Assembly: GCA_963921795.1 (NCBI GenBank)
Contig: OY997640.1
Coordinates: 14,656,781 to 14,720,780, forward strand
Reading direction: 5' to 3'
Length of the DNA: 64,000 nucleotides
Source of the DNA: Nannobrachium achirus
Taxonomy: Eukaryota > Chordata > Actinopteri > Myctophiformes > Myctophidae
Part shown: piece by piece, positions 46,385 to 57,305 of the stretch
Numbering within the stretch: the stretch's first letter is position 1
How the letters are laid out: each line of letters opens with the position of its first letter
Notes under the pieces: generated by a model
Seen by the model: the letters and a program-made list of their open reading frames with translations, nothing else
What the model was told of the DNA's origin: nothing
Database searches by the model: none
Position numbers and translations under genes: made by a program

Positions 46385-46920
46385 CAGGGACGTGCTGGCC
46401 ATTGGGAAAAGCGGGACTCCCGAACGGCCGGTTCATTCCTGTCCGGTCCAGGCCGGCCATTAGGAAAAACTTAAAAATAAAATGTCGGCCTTCGTTCCAT
46501 TTTGGGGGCTGGGCGGCCAACAAAGTAAATCGTCACTATCGGGCAGAAACCTTGTATCTCCAAGTTTCAAATTTGTAATTATTTTCGCAAAGCAAAGCCC
46601 TGCTTCATCATACAAGGCTGTCGCACAAAAGTAGTGAAACGTTGTGTGCTTGTAGATCGGCTGTTTTCACTAGTTTAAATCAATTTTAAAATGATAAATA
46701 CAAAACAAACGGTTTTGGACTTACAAGGTTTCCACCTGACAACGATGAAATATAACTCATGGACAGTAATTGGCCCACTGGCTTGTCACTTGTCATGATC
46801 TGAAATGGCAAATCTTTGAGTAGCAGCAGCGCTATAGAGAGAGATCTCTCTCTATAGCGTGCAATGAGGGCCTCTCCAACTCTTTTTGCCGGGCTGAATC
46901 AGGGGCCCAGTACGTCCCTG
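46385..46920. mobile_element. hAT-type MITE (TSD ACTACAAT)
   Basis: 8-bp ACTACAAT at 46377-46384 and 46921-46928 flank a 536-bp element with ends CAGGGACGTGCTGG and, in reverse complement, CAGGGACGTACTGG. CAGGG ends and an 8-bp duplication are characteristic of hAT. The other arm of the fold-back element (about 48040-48052) has the unoccupied site. It contains the motif TGTGCTTGTAGATCGGCTGT seen elsewhere in the window. Confidence 0.93.
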
Positions 46921-47149
46921 ACTACAATACAGTAATTTCAGACATGCAGGATCTTCAATGTCCAACCTAATAGTGTTGACACAGTCTCTACCATACCGGT
47001 AGCATACCCTTGCAACCTGCTTTGGAGCCACATTTGATGAGCTCAAGTACTGCCTTTGGAGCAGGGAGGAACATACCCTCCACTCTCTGAATTCCATCTA
47101 TTTTCTTCGATTGATGGAAGCTCAGGGCAATTTGTCAGGTATGACAAAT

Positions 47150-47760
47150 CATAATATGATACCTTCATCAAGGGACATGATTTTGAGGAAGTGCACACAC
47201 ATGAAGAGGCTGATACCCTGATTCCTCATCAAGTCCTTGCCTCTGCTGCTTATGGTGCTTTGTGAGACATACTGTATGTGTTTGGTCACCCGACACTGAT
47301 GGCCTCCTGCTGTTAATTTGCAACAGTCAAAGGTATTAAAGGTAGGAAAATATTATGGAAATCAATATATTCAAGCGTTTTCAAGTTATTCGATGTCACA
47401 AATGTCAAGGGTTCCTTGGCCTACACATTCTTTCTTGGTGCTGACGGGAAGAACATTTTGTTGGAATCTCCAAAAAAGACATTGGTCAGCACCTACTTAA
47501 TTGAAGCCTGATAATGATGAAAAAGCCATTAGCAAGGGTTCCATTCCTCCTGAGCTTATTAATGGTGAGCTTCCATCAACATTGCAGTCATTGAAGCATT
47601 TTGCATGCCGTGTTTACATTTCAAAAGGTCCAACAACCCTGCGATTACTCAGATGGGAACTATTTCTGTCAAAGAACTTGGAGGGTGAGATGCTACCTCC
47701 AACTTAACTTGTGCTGCACTGCTACCATATCCTCTGTGCCAACTACGTCACAATGCAGGA
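47150..47760 (+). pseudogene. Decayed transposon ORF (EEADT / LRWELF / LPPT type)
   Basis: Plus-strand frames with stops give THEEADTLIPHQVLASAAYG, then KKTLVSTYLIEA, LPSTLQSLKHFACRVYISKG and LRLLRWELFLSKN ... EMLPPT. At 47890-48000 a cysteine-rich end (NNLPFTLCYGGDCVNTI) follows. This order recalls a protein found in many copies in fish genomes and thought to belong to a mobile element; I recognise it from general pattern only. Dead. Confidence 0.55.
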
Positions 47761-48126
47761 TAAATCATACCTGACAAATTGCCCTGAGCTTCCACCAATC
47801 AAAGTAAAAAGATGGAATTCAGAGATTGGAGATTGTTCCAGTCAGGTGTCTTGCCCTCCCTGCTCCAAAGGCAGTATGTGAGCTCAATGTAGCTTTTAAG
47901 CAGGTTGCAAGGGACGGTGCAGCTGCTCAAATAACCTGCCTTTCACTCTATGCTATGGTGGAGACTGTGTCAACACTATTAGGTTGGACATTGAAAATGA
48001 CGATGATGAAGACGAATAGATCGTGCATGTCTGAAATTACTGTATTGTAGTGAATCTCTTTGGGCATAATTGACCATGGGTTCTTTAAGAAGATAGGGTG
48101 AGGGTTTTGGGTTGACAATAACAAAG

Positions 48127-48128
<2 letters not shown>

Positions 48129-48214
<86 letters not shown>
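48129..48214. repeat. (GT)n microsatellite
   Basis: About 43 GT units in the right arm of the fold-back element; the left arm has only ACACACACACC at this place. Confidence 0.95.
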
Positions 48215-48218
<4 letters not shown>

Positions 48219-49116
48219 ACTAATAAACCATCAAAGTACAATACATAACCCCAGAAAACATTACATTAAAAAAAAAAATATCCCATCAAGATTTGATGGG
48301 ACTCTGAGGACCCCCCAGGGGTCCCGAACCCCCCGTGGAAGACCCCTGGTATTTACTACAACTATTTTTTGTTTTCAGAGCCCAGCTACAACAACTTTTA
48401 TGCTTCAACTATGATCTAATTTAACATTGTTCTGGAACAGGAGCAGAGCGTTTACTGAGATAGGCTCAGGGGTCTGTCTAGGGGGTCCCAGGTGAGGAAA
48501 GACCCCAACCAAAAGTCAGAAGGGTTATTCAGTCTGCTTTAGAAGTGTAATAAATTAACTCAGGATGTTTAAAAACCTACAAAACAACTCTAATATTATG
48601 AAAATCGGACATTAACTGGCTGGCGTACTGTTCTGGGAGGTCCCAAAATAGATAACCTCAAGAAAGGGGGTGGGGGTCCGGAACATTTTACACCCATCAT
48701 TTACTCATTCAATTCCTTGACCCAGAAAATATAGGATTGGCATGTTTAATAAAATTTCTAGGTTGTCTAGAAGCCAAGATAGCACAAATTATGTATTTTA
48801 TGTCGGCCATTTTGAACGTCCAAAATGGCGGCTTTGCAGGTGTCTGTGCAAATGCCAACAAAGATTTTTGGATTCCCCATGCTCTGAAGATTCCAAAAAT
48901 GTATAGTTTTACAAATCCCCAAAGAAATCCAACATAAATACATAGTGAACCTGACTATCCCCGTCGATCACCTGCACTCGCCCTCCTCACAGTCGGCCGC
49001 AACTGGGTCTTCATGACGTTGTCGCCCGCTGTTGCTGCTGCGTGCATCTTTTCAGTGTCCTCGAAACTTCTGAGCTTGGTTTTAAACTCGGGAAAAGGCA
49101 CTGGCTCGTCGCTTTG

Positions 49117-49635
49117 TTATATATGAACAGCAAATGGTTTGAATTCTTCTGGAAGTCCTTTCAATACCATTGCCACTAACAGCCCATCACTCAATGTCTC
49201 CCCAGCATTTCTCAGGGCTGTTATAGCAGTCTCGGCGCGGATCACATAGTCAGTTACACTTTCACTCGATAACTTTTGCAGTGAAGTTAGTTCAGTATAT
49301 AGACTAATGATCCGCAGCATGCTTTTACCTATGTAATAGTCTCTGAGGATTCTCAGTGCCTTGCGTCCATCATCAGCCGCCTCTCGCATAACTAGCGACA
49401 GGCTTTTGTCGTCTAGAAATTGAATCAGCTCGGAGTAGGCCAAGGCATTTTTATCCTCGCCTTCATTGTCATCATCCTCTTCTCCCGTAGGTTCATTTAG
49501 GATGGTATCCTTCAATCCTTGCAGTAGTAGATGGGCCAAAAACGTAGCCTCCCAAAGTTCATACCTCTGCTCGTCTCCGTCAAAACATAGCCTTGACCAG
49601 TGGCTGCAAGTAGTCGGGCCACCTCGTGTAGCCAT
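49117..49635 (-). pseudogene. Copia Gag, N-terminal part
   Basis: 172 codons from the ATG at 49635, 70 bases inside the 5' LTR. Contains the UBN2-type Gag core ([20 protein letters not shown], AWxxL-like [22 protein letters not shown]). A TAA after AVHI stops it, but the same frame is open again from there to the insertion at 48957. Structural protein of the particle in intact elements. Confidence 0.88.
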
Positions 49636-49704
49636 GCCGTTAGCTTAGCACACCAGCAAACTTTTCACCTCGAAAATAAGTCTGGTTACGCTGGGCCCAT
49701 AACC

Positions 49705-49951
49705 TGTTAAGCGTAGTTTTCAGCGCTCTATGTACCATAAATACTCGAAGTGAAATAGAGAAAGCTCTGGCTGGAACTCAGTTGACACATAACTGAGGCA
49801 TGGTTTATTTCACACTCATTAAATACTCAGAGTAACAAGCACTTCCGGAACAAGCACTTCAGCACTTTCGGGGCAAGCGCTTCAGAATAAGAGTTCCCAG
49901 ACTCTTAACAATAATACATACAATAAATACAATTGAGGTATTATCTCAACA
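49705..49951 (-). mobile_element. Copia element: 5' LTR (minus-strand sense)
   Basis: 247 bp, same ends as the other LTR, about 21 bases shorter because a short piece after AATAGAGAA is missing. Followed by the GTCAC duplication. Confidence 0.92.
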
Positions 49952-49956
49952 GTCAC

Positions 49957-50104
49957 ATTCCTAAGACAAATATATATATAGTAAAGTTACCCCCATTGAT
50001 TCCGGATGGGGACCCAAATGCATTACTCGTCATCCAGGTCCCCATCTGGAATCAAAGGGGTGAATTTACTGTAATATTTAGTTTTTTGTCTTAGGAATAC
50101 AACA
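49957..50104. repeat. Hairpin ATTCCTAAGAC...GTCTTAGGAAT
   Basis: Arms also contain GATTCCGGATGGGGAC and GTCCCCATCTGGAATC around a short loop. It forms the centre of the hairpin MITE next to the copia insertion. Confidence 0.85.
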
Positions 50105-50189
50105 AATACTAAAAAATATGATTGAACTCAAGTCTCTATAGCATGAGTAATCAATAGAAAAAGAAAAACTATTGAACTACTCCATTAAT

Positions 50190-50970
50190 GGTTAAACGGT
50201 TAACCATGGCCATCTCTAATGTGATAAATAAAAATACAAAAACAAATGAATGATTGTGAAATGGCAAATCTTTATGGAACAAGGAACAAGCTGAGGAAAA
50301 ACATGAGAAACCAAATGTGCCTAGTAGGCCTACACATAACAGAGTCAGAGCTTAACCCTTATACACATAGTTACAGTACATACTGTACCAAGTCAACTTA
50401 ACCCTTACACACATAGTTACAGTACATACTCCACAGAGTCAGAGCTTAAGGCGTTGGGGACCACACAGAGGGAAATAGAACACCTCCTTGGACAAACTAT
50501 CACTATCACTATAGCTGCAAAAACATGGAAATCTACAGGCTATGGGTTCGAGGTCTGATTCAATTCAAACAGTATAATTGTTTCAGTTGTTTTCTCAATG
50601 AGTGGGCTGAAAAGTGAGAGGGAGAAGCGATATGATACATGAACAGCTTCAATATTGCAGTGTTGCATATTACTGTTACTTGACTTCAGGGTCAACATCA
50701 AACTTTAATCTGCAGTGTGTGGCCCTCAAACCATGTATTGACATTTGTCTTTGGGGAGAGCATCATCTCAGCCGTACTGCTGTATGGATCTTAAACCTGG
50801 GAGAACCTCCAATAACATCACCAATAAACTGCAGACATTCATCAACCACTGCCTAAGACTCATCCTCCGGATCTTCTAGAGGTACAGCTGTTGAGGAGAA
50901 AGTGGAGCTGGATTGGCCACACACTAAGGAACTAGACCAGGTCACCTGGTTGTGCCAGACCCGCAATGAA
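50190..50970. other. Unassigned DNA
   Basis: A short direct repeat CACATAGTTACAGTACATAC occurs twice (about 50364 and 50411). No gene recognised. Confidence 0.5.
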
Positions 50971-50971
50971 A

Positions 50972-51325
50972 ACTAGTATGGCACTGAACTAACACATGAA
51001 CACACAGGATTTTATAGTCTCAGCAACAAAGCGTAGTGAGCTTGTAGATCGGCTGTTTTCACTAGTATGGCACTGAACTAACACATGAACACACAGGATT
51101 TTATAGTCTCAGCAACAAAGCGTAGTGAGCTTGTAGATCGGCTGTTTTGACTAGTATGGCACTGAACTAACACATGAACACACAGGATTTTATAGGCTGA
51201 GCAGCTGGAAATGTTTGTGAGCTTGTAGATGGGCTGTTTTCACTAGTATGGCTGTGGGGCAAATGTTTTGCAGCACTGAACTAACACATGAACACACAGG
51301 AATTTATAGTCTCAGCAGCTCGTCA
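50972..51325. repeat. Minisatellite, unit about 90 bp, nearly 4 copies
   Basis: Units begin CTAGTATGGCACTGAACTAA and end in GAGCTTGTAGATCGGCTGTT at about 50972, 51062, 51152 and 51243. The last is diverged. Confidence 0.92.
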
Positions 51326-52208
51326 GCCAACTCAACTCAGCTGGTCCCGTACAGGTGACGGCACTCAAGGCAATCAGCCGAGCAAGGGAAGGGAGGGGCA
51401 GATGAGCAGTCAGAGGCAAACACAGGCACACTGAGGAAAAGAGGGACACTGAGGAAAAGAGGGACCGACCGACCGACAGACCGACAAAGCCTTATGTAGG
51501 CCGACCCCCTGGGTCTGGCAAAATAACCTGCAATAACCAAACAGGCACTAACATGGAACCCATAAGGCAAGTGGAGCGCAGAGGAAGACAACAAAAACAC
51601 CTTGAGAAGGAGCACAGAGCAGGAAGTGAAAGAGAAGGGACTGAGGTGGAAACAGCTGGAGAGGATGGCCTAAGACAGACCAGGGTAGAAACCATTCATC
51701 AATGTTCCGAAAGGAATAAAAGGCCTAAGTAAGCAAGTAATCATCTCAAATGCCAATAGTACAATGTACAGTACCTGCCAGTCCAAGGAATCTATGACTG
51801 AAAAGAAACCATCTACAATCCAATAGTACAACCTGCCAGTCCAAGGAATCTATGACTGAAAATAAACCATCTACAATTGCAGATGACTAATTTGGTGAGC
51901 TTTAGTGTGTATCCGTTGTGGGCAACATAGTCACCCCACAAAGTATTCAGTCACCAAGACTGCTGCTTGGTAGGTGTATATTGACCCACCTTGTAGGGCA
52001 TGACCTACATGTACATCCTTTACAGAATTGTGAGGTTGCACTTGTCAATTCTGTGTGGGGAGTGATGGACTGATGGATGGACGGACGGACGGACGGACGG
52101 ACAGACGGACGGACGGATAGGTGCTGACAGGGAATGATGGTCTGATGAATAGACTGACTGATGGACTAATGAACTGACGGTGACTGACTGACTAAACTAT
52201 GGTACTGT
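51326..52208. other. Simple and short tandem repeats, no gene
   Basis: AGGAAAAGAGGGAC repeats and CCGA units (51432-51486), a two-copy repeat of about 60 bp containing CTGCCAGTCCAAGGAATCTA (51775-51880), and GGAC/GGAT units (52074-52118). Confidence 0.65.
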
Positions 52209-52567
52209 ACAGGGAGGCTCACCAGGGACGCGCAGAGAATGTTAGAGAGGCAGGGGCTTAAAGTTCTAATAGGGCCTTTGGTGAAAATATTAAAGATAGC
52301 AGACCTCCATAGCTACAGAGAGAGAGCAATTCATTCCGCATAAGATGCTGCATTCAAGTTCAGGAGAGTTTGGAAAAGGCAATGCTATGGCCTTCAGGTA
52401 TGGCATGGAAAGAGGGCATTTGCATTTCTTTCACCATAGTAAAAACTGCATTCATGGTCTGGAGAGGGCACTTTTTACAGACGGGTAAAAGGGCAGGGGC
52501 TCAAGCCCCCTTTGATGTCTATGTGTGCACTTGCCTGGGGCTCACAGTACCAACAGTGGTACCGAAG

Positions 52568-52569
<2 letters not shown>

Positions 52570-52650
<81 letters not shown>
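52570..52650. repeat. (CA)n followed by (CG)n
   Basis: About 33 CA units and then CGCGCGCGCGCGCG, alternating purine-pyrimidine DNA. Confidence 0.95.
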
Positions 52651-53842
52651 TGTACGCATACAACCAGCATTGTACAGGAGTTGCATGAATGAAAAGATTG
52701 CACGCTGATGTGTCAGTCATAATTTATTCACATGACATCATCACACCTTAGAGGGAAAGTACACAAGGAGAGAAGTTCCCACAGAGTCACACCACAACAC
52801 ATCATTAAGACAGTTGGAACCAGGAGGAAATGTTCCTTGAAAGTGATCAATTGAGCAATATGCACGAGAGGGTGTTTATTGGCACGCTAGCGTTGCTGCA
52901 GGAACGAAGCGACAGTCACATTCCATAGGCAGGGCTATTGTCTTGCGTGTTTTTTTAAGGGTAATTGTTGCATAATATAATATTACAATATTGCGATTAA
53001 GCAACAATTACCCTTAAAAAGACACGTCAACTCATTTCATTCTAATTAATATATTCGAAAGAAATGCCAGATTTCGCCACTATATGTCCCTGAACTTCTC
53101 ATGAAAACTGCTAGTGTAGCCACTACGTTTGTGTTTATTCCAAGGACCCCTTAACTCAGAGTACAAATTTAACCAAATGGGTCCCTACAGGTCTTTATAC
53201 ACAGTGAGTTAGAGACCTGGAAGGGTCCATTTGGAACCCTTCAGGATCCTCAGGATCCCCCAGGAGGAAGTGGCTAATGTTGCTCAGAAAAGGCAAGTCT
53301 GGACCTCCAAGATGGTAAATGTTGCATTTAAACAGGGCCTTTATCCAAGGCGCTTTACATTCACTCATTCACACACAACCTGCAACTAGGGGTTCAGAGT
53401 CTCAAGGACACTTCGACACTAACTCTGGGGGAGCTCGGGATCGAACTGGGAACCCTCTGTGTTCTAAGACGGCAACTCTCCCCCTGATTCCGGATAAGCG
53501 GTTGAAGATGGACGTATGGATGATCACGTAGTGCCCAAAGTCCCTATACTCTGGGTTCTACTGGTTGCAGAGGGAGTTCTGACGTGTGCTCAATAACTGG
53601 AGTCCAAACCTATCTATTAGAGTTGGTAAATCATATATTATATATTTATTCTCTGTAGCAAGTCCTATAGTTTGCATACATTAAATAACAGTCACGCTAA
53701 ACAGACAACAGTTCTATCAAACATGCACAGTCGAAAACTGTGTGCTAGTACTGGCAACACCTGCGCTTGATTAAAGTCAAGATGCCTTTGCATTAAACTG
53801 TTGTGACACTGCATTCAGTCAACTCCTGGCATGGCCTTAGTT

Positions 53843-53950
53843 AAAGGAGTAGTTCATCCCCAAAATTACTATATTATTGAACTCAAGTCTCCATGGCATG
53901 AGTAATCAATAGAAAATATGTTGTATATACATTTTGGGGGTGAACCCTTT
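53843..53950. mobile_element. Hairpin MITE, complete small copy
   Basis: TTAAAGGAGTAGTTCATCCC ... CATTTTGGGGGTGAACCC. Same family as the split element at 43418-50187; copy A lacks it. Confidence 0.75.
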
Positions 53951-54300
53951 AATCACTCATCATCGTCATGTGCATAAATCTGTTCTGTCTCAAGTTTCCT
54001 TGTTGCAGTGTCTTATAAATTTGCATACGGGACTTTGTGGAATAGTTTTTTATCCTTGACGTTTCCGTGAGAAGCAATGAACAATGTGTAGCTTGTAGTG
54101 TGTGTGTTGTTTCCTCATTATTCCATCTGCATTCCTTAGACTTTCTCACCCACAGTGATTATCTGTTCATCTTAATGGAAAGCACAGCTATTAAGCAAAC
54201 ATACAACTAGTTCAGCTGGTATAGAACGTAATCTCCTCCTGACCTCAAGTAACACTGTCCTTACAAAAGCCAGCAGTCTCAATAAAAAACAATATTTGGT

Positions 54301-54325
54301 GCGACCGTAGGTCGCAGTTTACTAT
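54301..54325. repeat. Hairpin head GCGACCGTAGGTCGC
   Basis: Copy B counterpart of 34305, followed by AGTTTACTATCAGAACTG. Confidence 0.55.
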
Positions 54326-54864
54326 CAGAACTGCCACAGCTTGTCCGTGTCTGTCCGGATGGGTATCGCCTGACACAATGGTTCCCCTGACACATCACTG
54401 TGACATCACAGGTGACATCACAGTGATGTCAGATACTCAGAGCAGGGATCTCCATATATGGGCATAAAAGGGATTCTGTTAGGGATATCCATATATGGGC
54501 ATGAAAGGGATTGTATGTATGATGTCAGATGTCATAGATGTCATAGGACTTTCACATAACAAATAACGGAGTAAGGGCTCGAACACACTGTACGTTTTTG
54601 CGTGGTCGGCGAGTCATCAGATCGTTAGAGTGTTTCACACTGCACAAGTGACTTTCTTGAAATCGGCTTGTTGTGGTTTTCGCCGACAAGATTGATCACA
54701 GACAGATCACCGACAAGGGGTCACACACTGCCAGATATTTCACCAGGATGCATCCCCGATACATAGCCAATATTACATTTGTTTTTATTCTAATTGTGCA
54801 TGAGAGCGGGCGCTAATGATTTCCCTCTCTCGATGTGGGTGCGTGCGTGCGTGTGTGTGCACGC

Positions 54865-54866
<2 letters not shown>

Positions 54867-54922
<56 letters not shown>
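54867..54922. repeat. (CA)n microsatellite
   Basis: About 28 CA units within the Harbinger-like element. Confidence 0.95.
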
Positions 54923-54925
<3 letters not shown>

Positions 54926-55735
54926 CACACTCGCGCACCTGTTCAATGTTTTCATAATGCTGCTGCTGCACACAACATTGTGATGTGTTGGTTTTATATT
55001 GCTATGAAACAGTAGCTATATTATTATGATGAAAGTCATGAAACAGACTATTAGGCTTATTTAACAGCAATATTAGCCTACTAGTGATCTGTCCACTGGA
55101 CCGCTGCGTAATAATGCCCTCTATCTCCAGTCTCCAGCTCGCGCTCCTCATGTTAAATTCTTCAACCCGCAGCCCTGCATCGGGCCCGGTAGGCTATTTA
55201 AAGTTATACCATGTAACTTTTTTTATAAAACAAATCTTAAAATTGTCCTAACTGTTAAATCGCTAAAGTTTTAGAACACCCACTCCGTTATTTTCAGCTT
55301 CTAAAGCCTTCTCTTTATATGTTTTCTATGAGCCGTGAGGGGGAGAGAATTTCGCGGCAAAATTGCGTCATCACACTACCCGGCCAATCACAGCGAGGGT
55401 TATACACTGCCGGCCAATCACAGCGGATCTTGAAGTGGGGTCGCTATGGCGGCCATATCTGTAGTCGCCCGTGTGTATCTATACTCAAAAGGTAACCTCG
55501 CCTACCAGGCAGGGTGAAGGAGTCCGTTTCTCCGGAATGCCTGAACGCACAGGAACCAGGGACCCCTCTAAAGATAGATCTCGGCGAGGTGGAGGCAGAC
55601 GAGAAAAACGGCCGAAAGACGCGGACGCGACCGCGGTTTGCTATAGGGCTACTGACCATCTTACACAGTCTGTCTCTCCCCCCCCCCTCTCTCCTTTCTT
55701 TCTCTCTCCGCTCTGTGCGTCTCCATTTGAAACAC

Positions 55736-55736
<1 letters not shown>

Positions 55737-55799
<63 letters not shown>
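55737..55799. repeat. (GA)n microsatellite
   Basis: GA run of about 60 bases within the Harbinger-like element. Confidence 0.95.
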
Positions 55800-55801
<2 letters not shown>

Positions 55802-56046
55802 TGCGCACACTGATGCGCTGTGACAGAGTGAAAGAGCCAAATATAAAAGCTGCTAATCTAGAAACGCTCGGGAAGCTGGAATCACGCACAGATTTCCACG
55901 CAGAGGGTTTCACACACAGCGAGTAAAACCCCGGCGAGCAGTGCCCGATCTTGCGGCAAATCGTTGGTTTTGACGGCGAGCGCCAAAATTAGTCGGCCAC
56001 AGCATAATCGGCTCAAAAAGTCGGGCAGTGTGTTCGAGCCCTATAA

Positions 56047-57219
56047 GCATGTTTGGGGTCTCACAGCAATATATACATATACAGTACATGGATCTCCATA
56101 TATGGGTACCAGGGGTCTCCATATGGTCCGATACGATATACATCATTGGCCAGATGGCCTCCATGGAGACTTACTCAAGTCTCCATGGGGTGAGTAATCG
56201 ATAAGAAAAAAGTCATTTTGGGGGTGAACTATTCCTTTAATGTAGGCCTAAGCTACATTCTGGTGCCAATAGGCTACTTTTTTACTTTTACCAGAGTCAA
56301 TTTTGATTACCAGACCTTTACTTGGAACATTGTGTTTCTACATTGCAGTATCGATACTTTTACTCAAGTAAAACATGTGACTAGGCTACCACTGCCTCTA
56401 ACCTAAAGGTGTGCTCACCTCATCAAAGATACCGTGGCATTAAACTGTTGTGACACTGCATTCCGTTGACATGGCCTTCATTCATCATCACTCATCATTG
56501 TGTAATTAAATCTGTTTTGTTTCCTTGTGTCTCATGACTTTGCATACGGGACTTTGTGGCATTGTTTTTTATCCTTGACGTTTCCGTGAGAAGCATTTAG
56601 CAAGTGGATTACGAAAAAAAAAAAAAAAAACAATACAATAATAAAATAATCATATTTGAACTGGGGCTCCCCAAAATAATCATATTTGAACTGGGGATCC
56701 CCACCCTGACAAGCACTTGGAATTGTAGGAGTTGAGACATCACATTTTATTTGACTCCACAGATAAACATTGTGAAAATAGCTGATCTAAAAGCTCACAG
56801 TTCCTCACACAGAGAGTTGTGTTGTGAACTTGTAGATTGTAGCTATTTTTTTTTTTTTTTTTGCCTTATATTATTTGACAATCTGGCCAATGTTTGACCT
56901 GTTTTTAATAGTAAAGTTTGTGTATTACTTTTCATGCAGTAATTTAATTAATAGTAAGTTAAGTATTAAACAGGTCTTAAAAGACCTTAAATTGTCTATT
57001 CACAGTCAACTGGGGACCCCACAAAATAATTTGGGGGTCCCAACCCACAAGTTGAGAACCACTGGTCAAGGATACAAATAGGTAACCTCTTCTTTGCTAA
57101 AGGTTATCAGATGTCATCTTGACCTTGGAAACATCACCAAGCATTTCCTGATAGACATAAAGGGGATTCCCTTCATCCTTCCTGCAGGTTTGTTGTCAGG
57201 TGACAGCTCTGTCTCCGCT
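56047..57219. other. Upstream region of C1q gene B
   Basis: Matches 34620-34740 and 35240-36304. Contains one intact and one shortened CArG-like repeat, half of a hairpin MITE (56163-56240), an A-run and a T-run. No gene. Confidence 0.6.
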
Positions 57220-57227
57220 TATAAAAG
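57220..57227 (+). promoter_or_regulatory. TATA box of C1q-like gene B
   Basis: TATAAAAG, 79 bases before the ATG as in gene A. Confidence 0.8.
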
Positions 57228-57305
57228 GCCTTCACCATTCCATGCTCTGTGTCAGTGTGAGCAAAGTTACCCAACAAGTGCATAGAGAACTCAGAAATCC
57301 TCACA

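Larger units (their letters stand above)
45374..48957. mobile_element. 3.6-kb fold-back DNA transposon inside copia gag
   Basis: Flanked by TCC duplications (45371-45373 and 48958-48960). Termini are TAGTCAGGTCCACTATG and, in reverse complement, TAGTCAGGTTCACTATG; inverted similarity continues for about 700 bp (45374-46080 against 48260-48957) and again for the inner parts (46175-47150 against 47750-48120). The centre holds a decayed plus-strand ORF. Removing the element restores the gag frame through the site. Superfamily is uncertain; 3-bp duplication fits CACTA- or Academ-like groups among others. Confidence 0.88.
43518..49951 (-). mobile_element. Copia-type LTR retrotransposon, defective
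   Basis: Two LTRs, a 5-bp target duplication, a primer-binding-like GGTTATGGGCCCAG next to the 5' LTR (49691-49704) and a polypurine tract define a whole insertion on the minus strand. Coding parts: Gag (49117-49635), zinc knuckle plus protease start (44813-45366) and a pre-integrase-like piece (44341-44889). Integrase core, reverse transcriptase and RNase H are missing, so it cannot move by itself. Gag is interrupted by a 3.6-kb transposon at 45374-48957. Confidence 0.9.
43418..50187. mobile_element. Hairpin MITE (TTAAAGGAKKAGTTCA ends) split by a copia element
   Basis: 43418-43517 (TTAAAGGATGAGTTCACCCC ... GAGTTCAATAATAT) and about 50105-50187 (ATTGAACTC ... GAACTACTCC) are inverted halves of a fold-back MITE. 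Complete or partial relatives are at 53843-53950 (TTAAAGGAGTAGTTCATCC ... TTTTGGGGGTGAACC) and 56163-56240. The middle is occupied by the copia insertion and a hairpin at 49957-50104. Confidence 0.7.
54575..56041. mobile_element. Harbinger-like element with perfect 16-bp TIR
   Basis: GGGCTCGAACACACTG at the left and CAGTGTGTTCGAGCCC at the right; TAA precedes it (54572-54574) and TAA follows two bases after the end (56044-56046). Copy A shows the uninterrupted GAGTAAG (34617-34623). A TIR starting GGGCTCG with TAA target fits PIF/Harbinger. Inside are a CA repeat (54867-54922), a CpG-rich segment with CCGGCCAATCACAGCG twice and ATGGCGGCCAT (about 55380-55455), and a GA repeat. No transposase is visible. 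Confidence 0.82.

Noticed and set aside
47826-48050. Plus-strand frame of 74 codons
   Set aside because: It lies in an arm of the fold-back element, in a frame different from the recognisable Cys-rich ending; not a gene by itself.
50972-51325. CRISPR-like spacing of repeats
   Set aside because: Whole units, not only short repeats, are conserved, and the genome is a vertebrate; it is a minisatellite.
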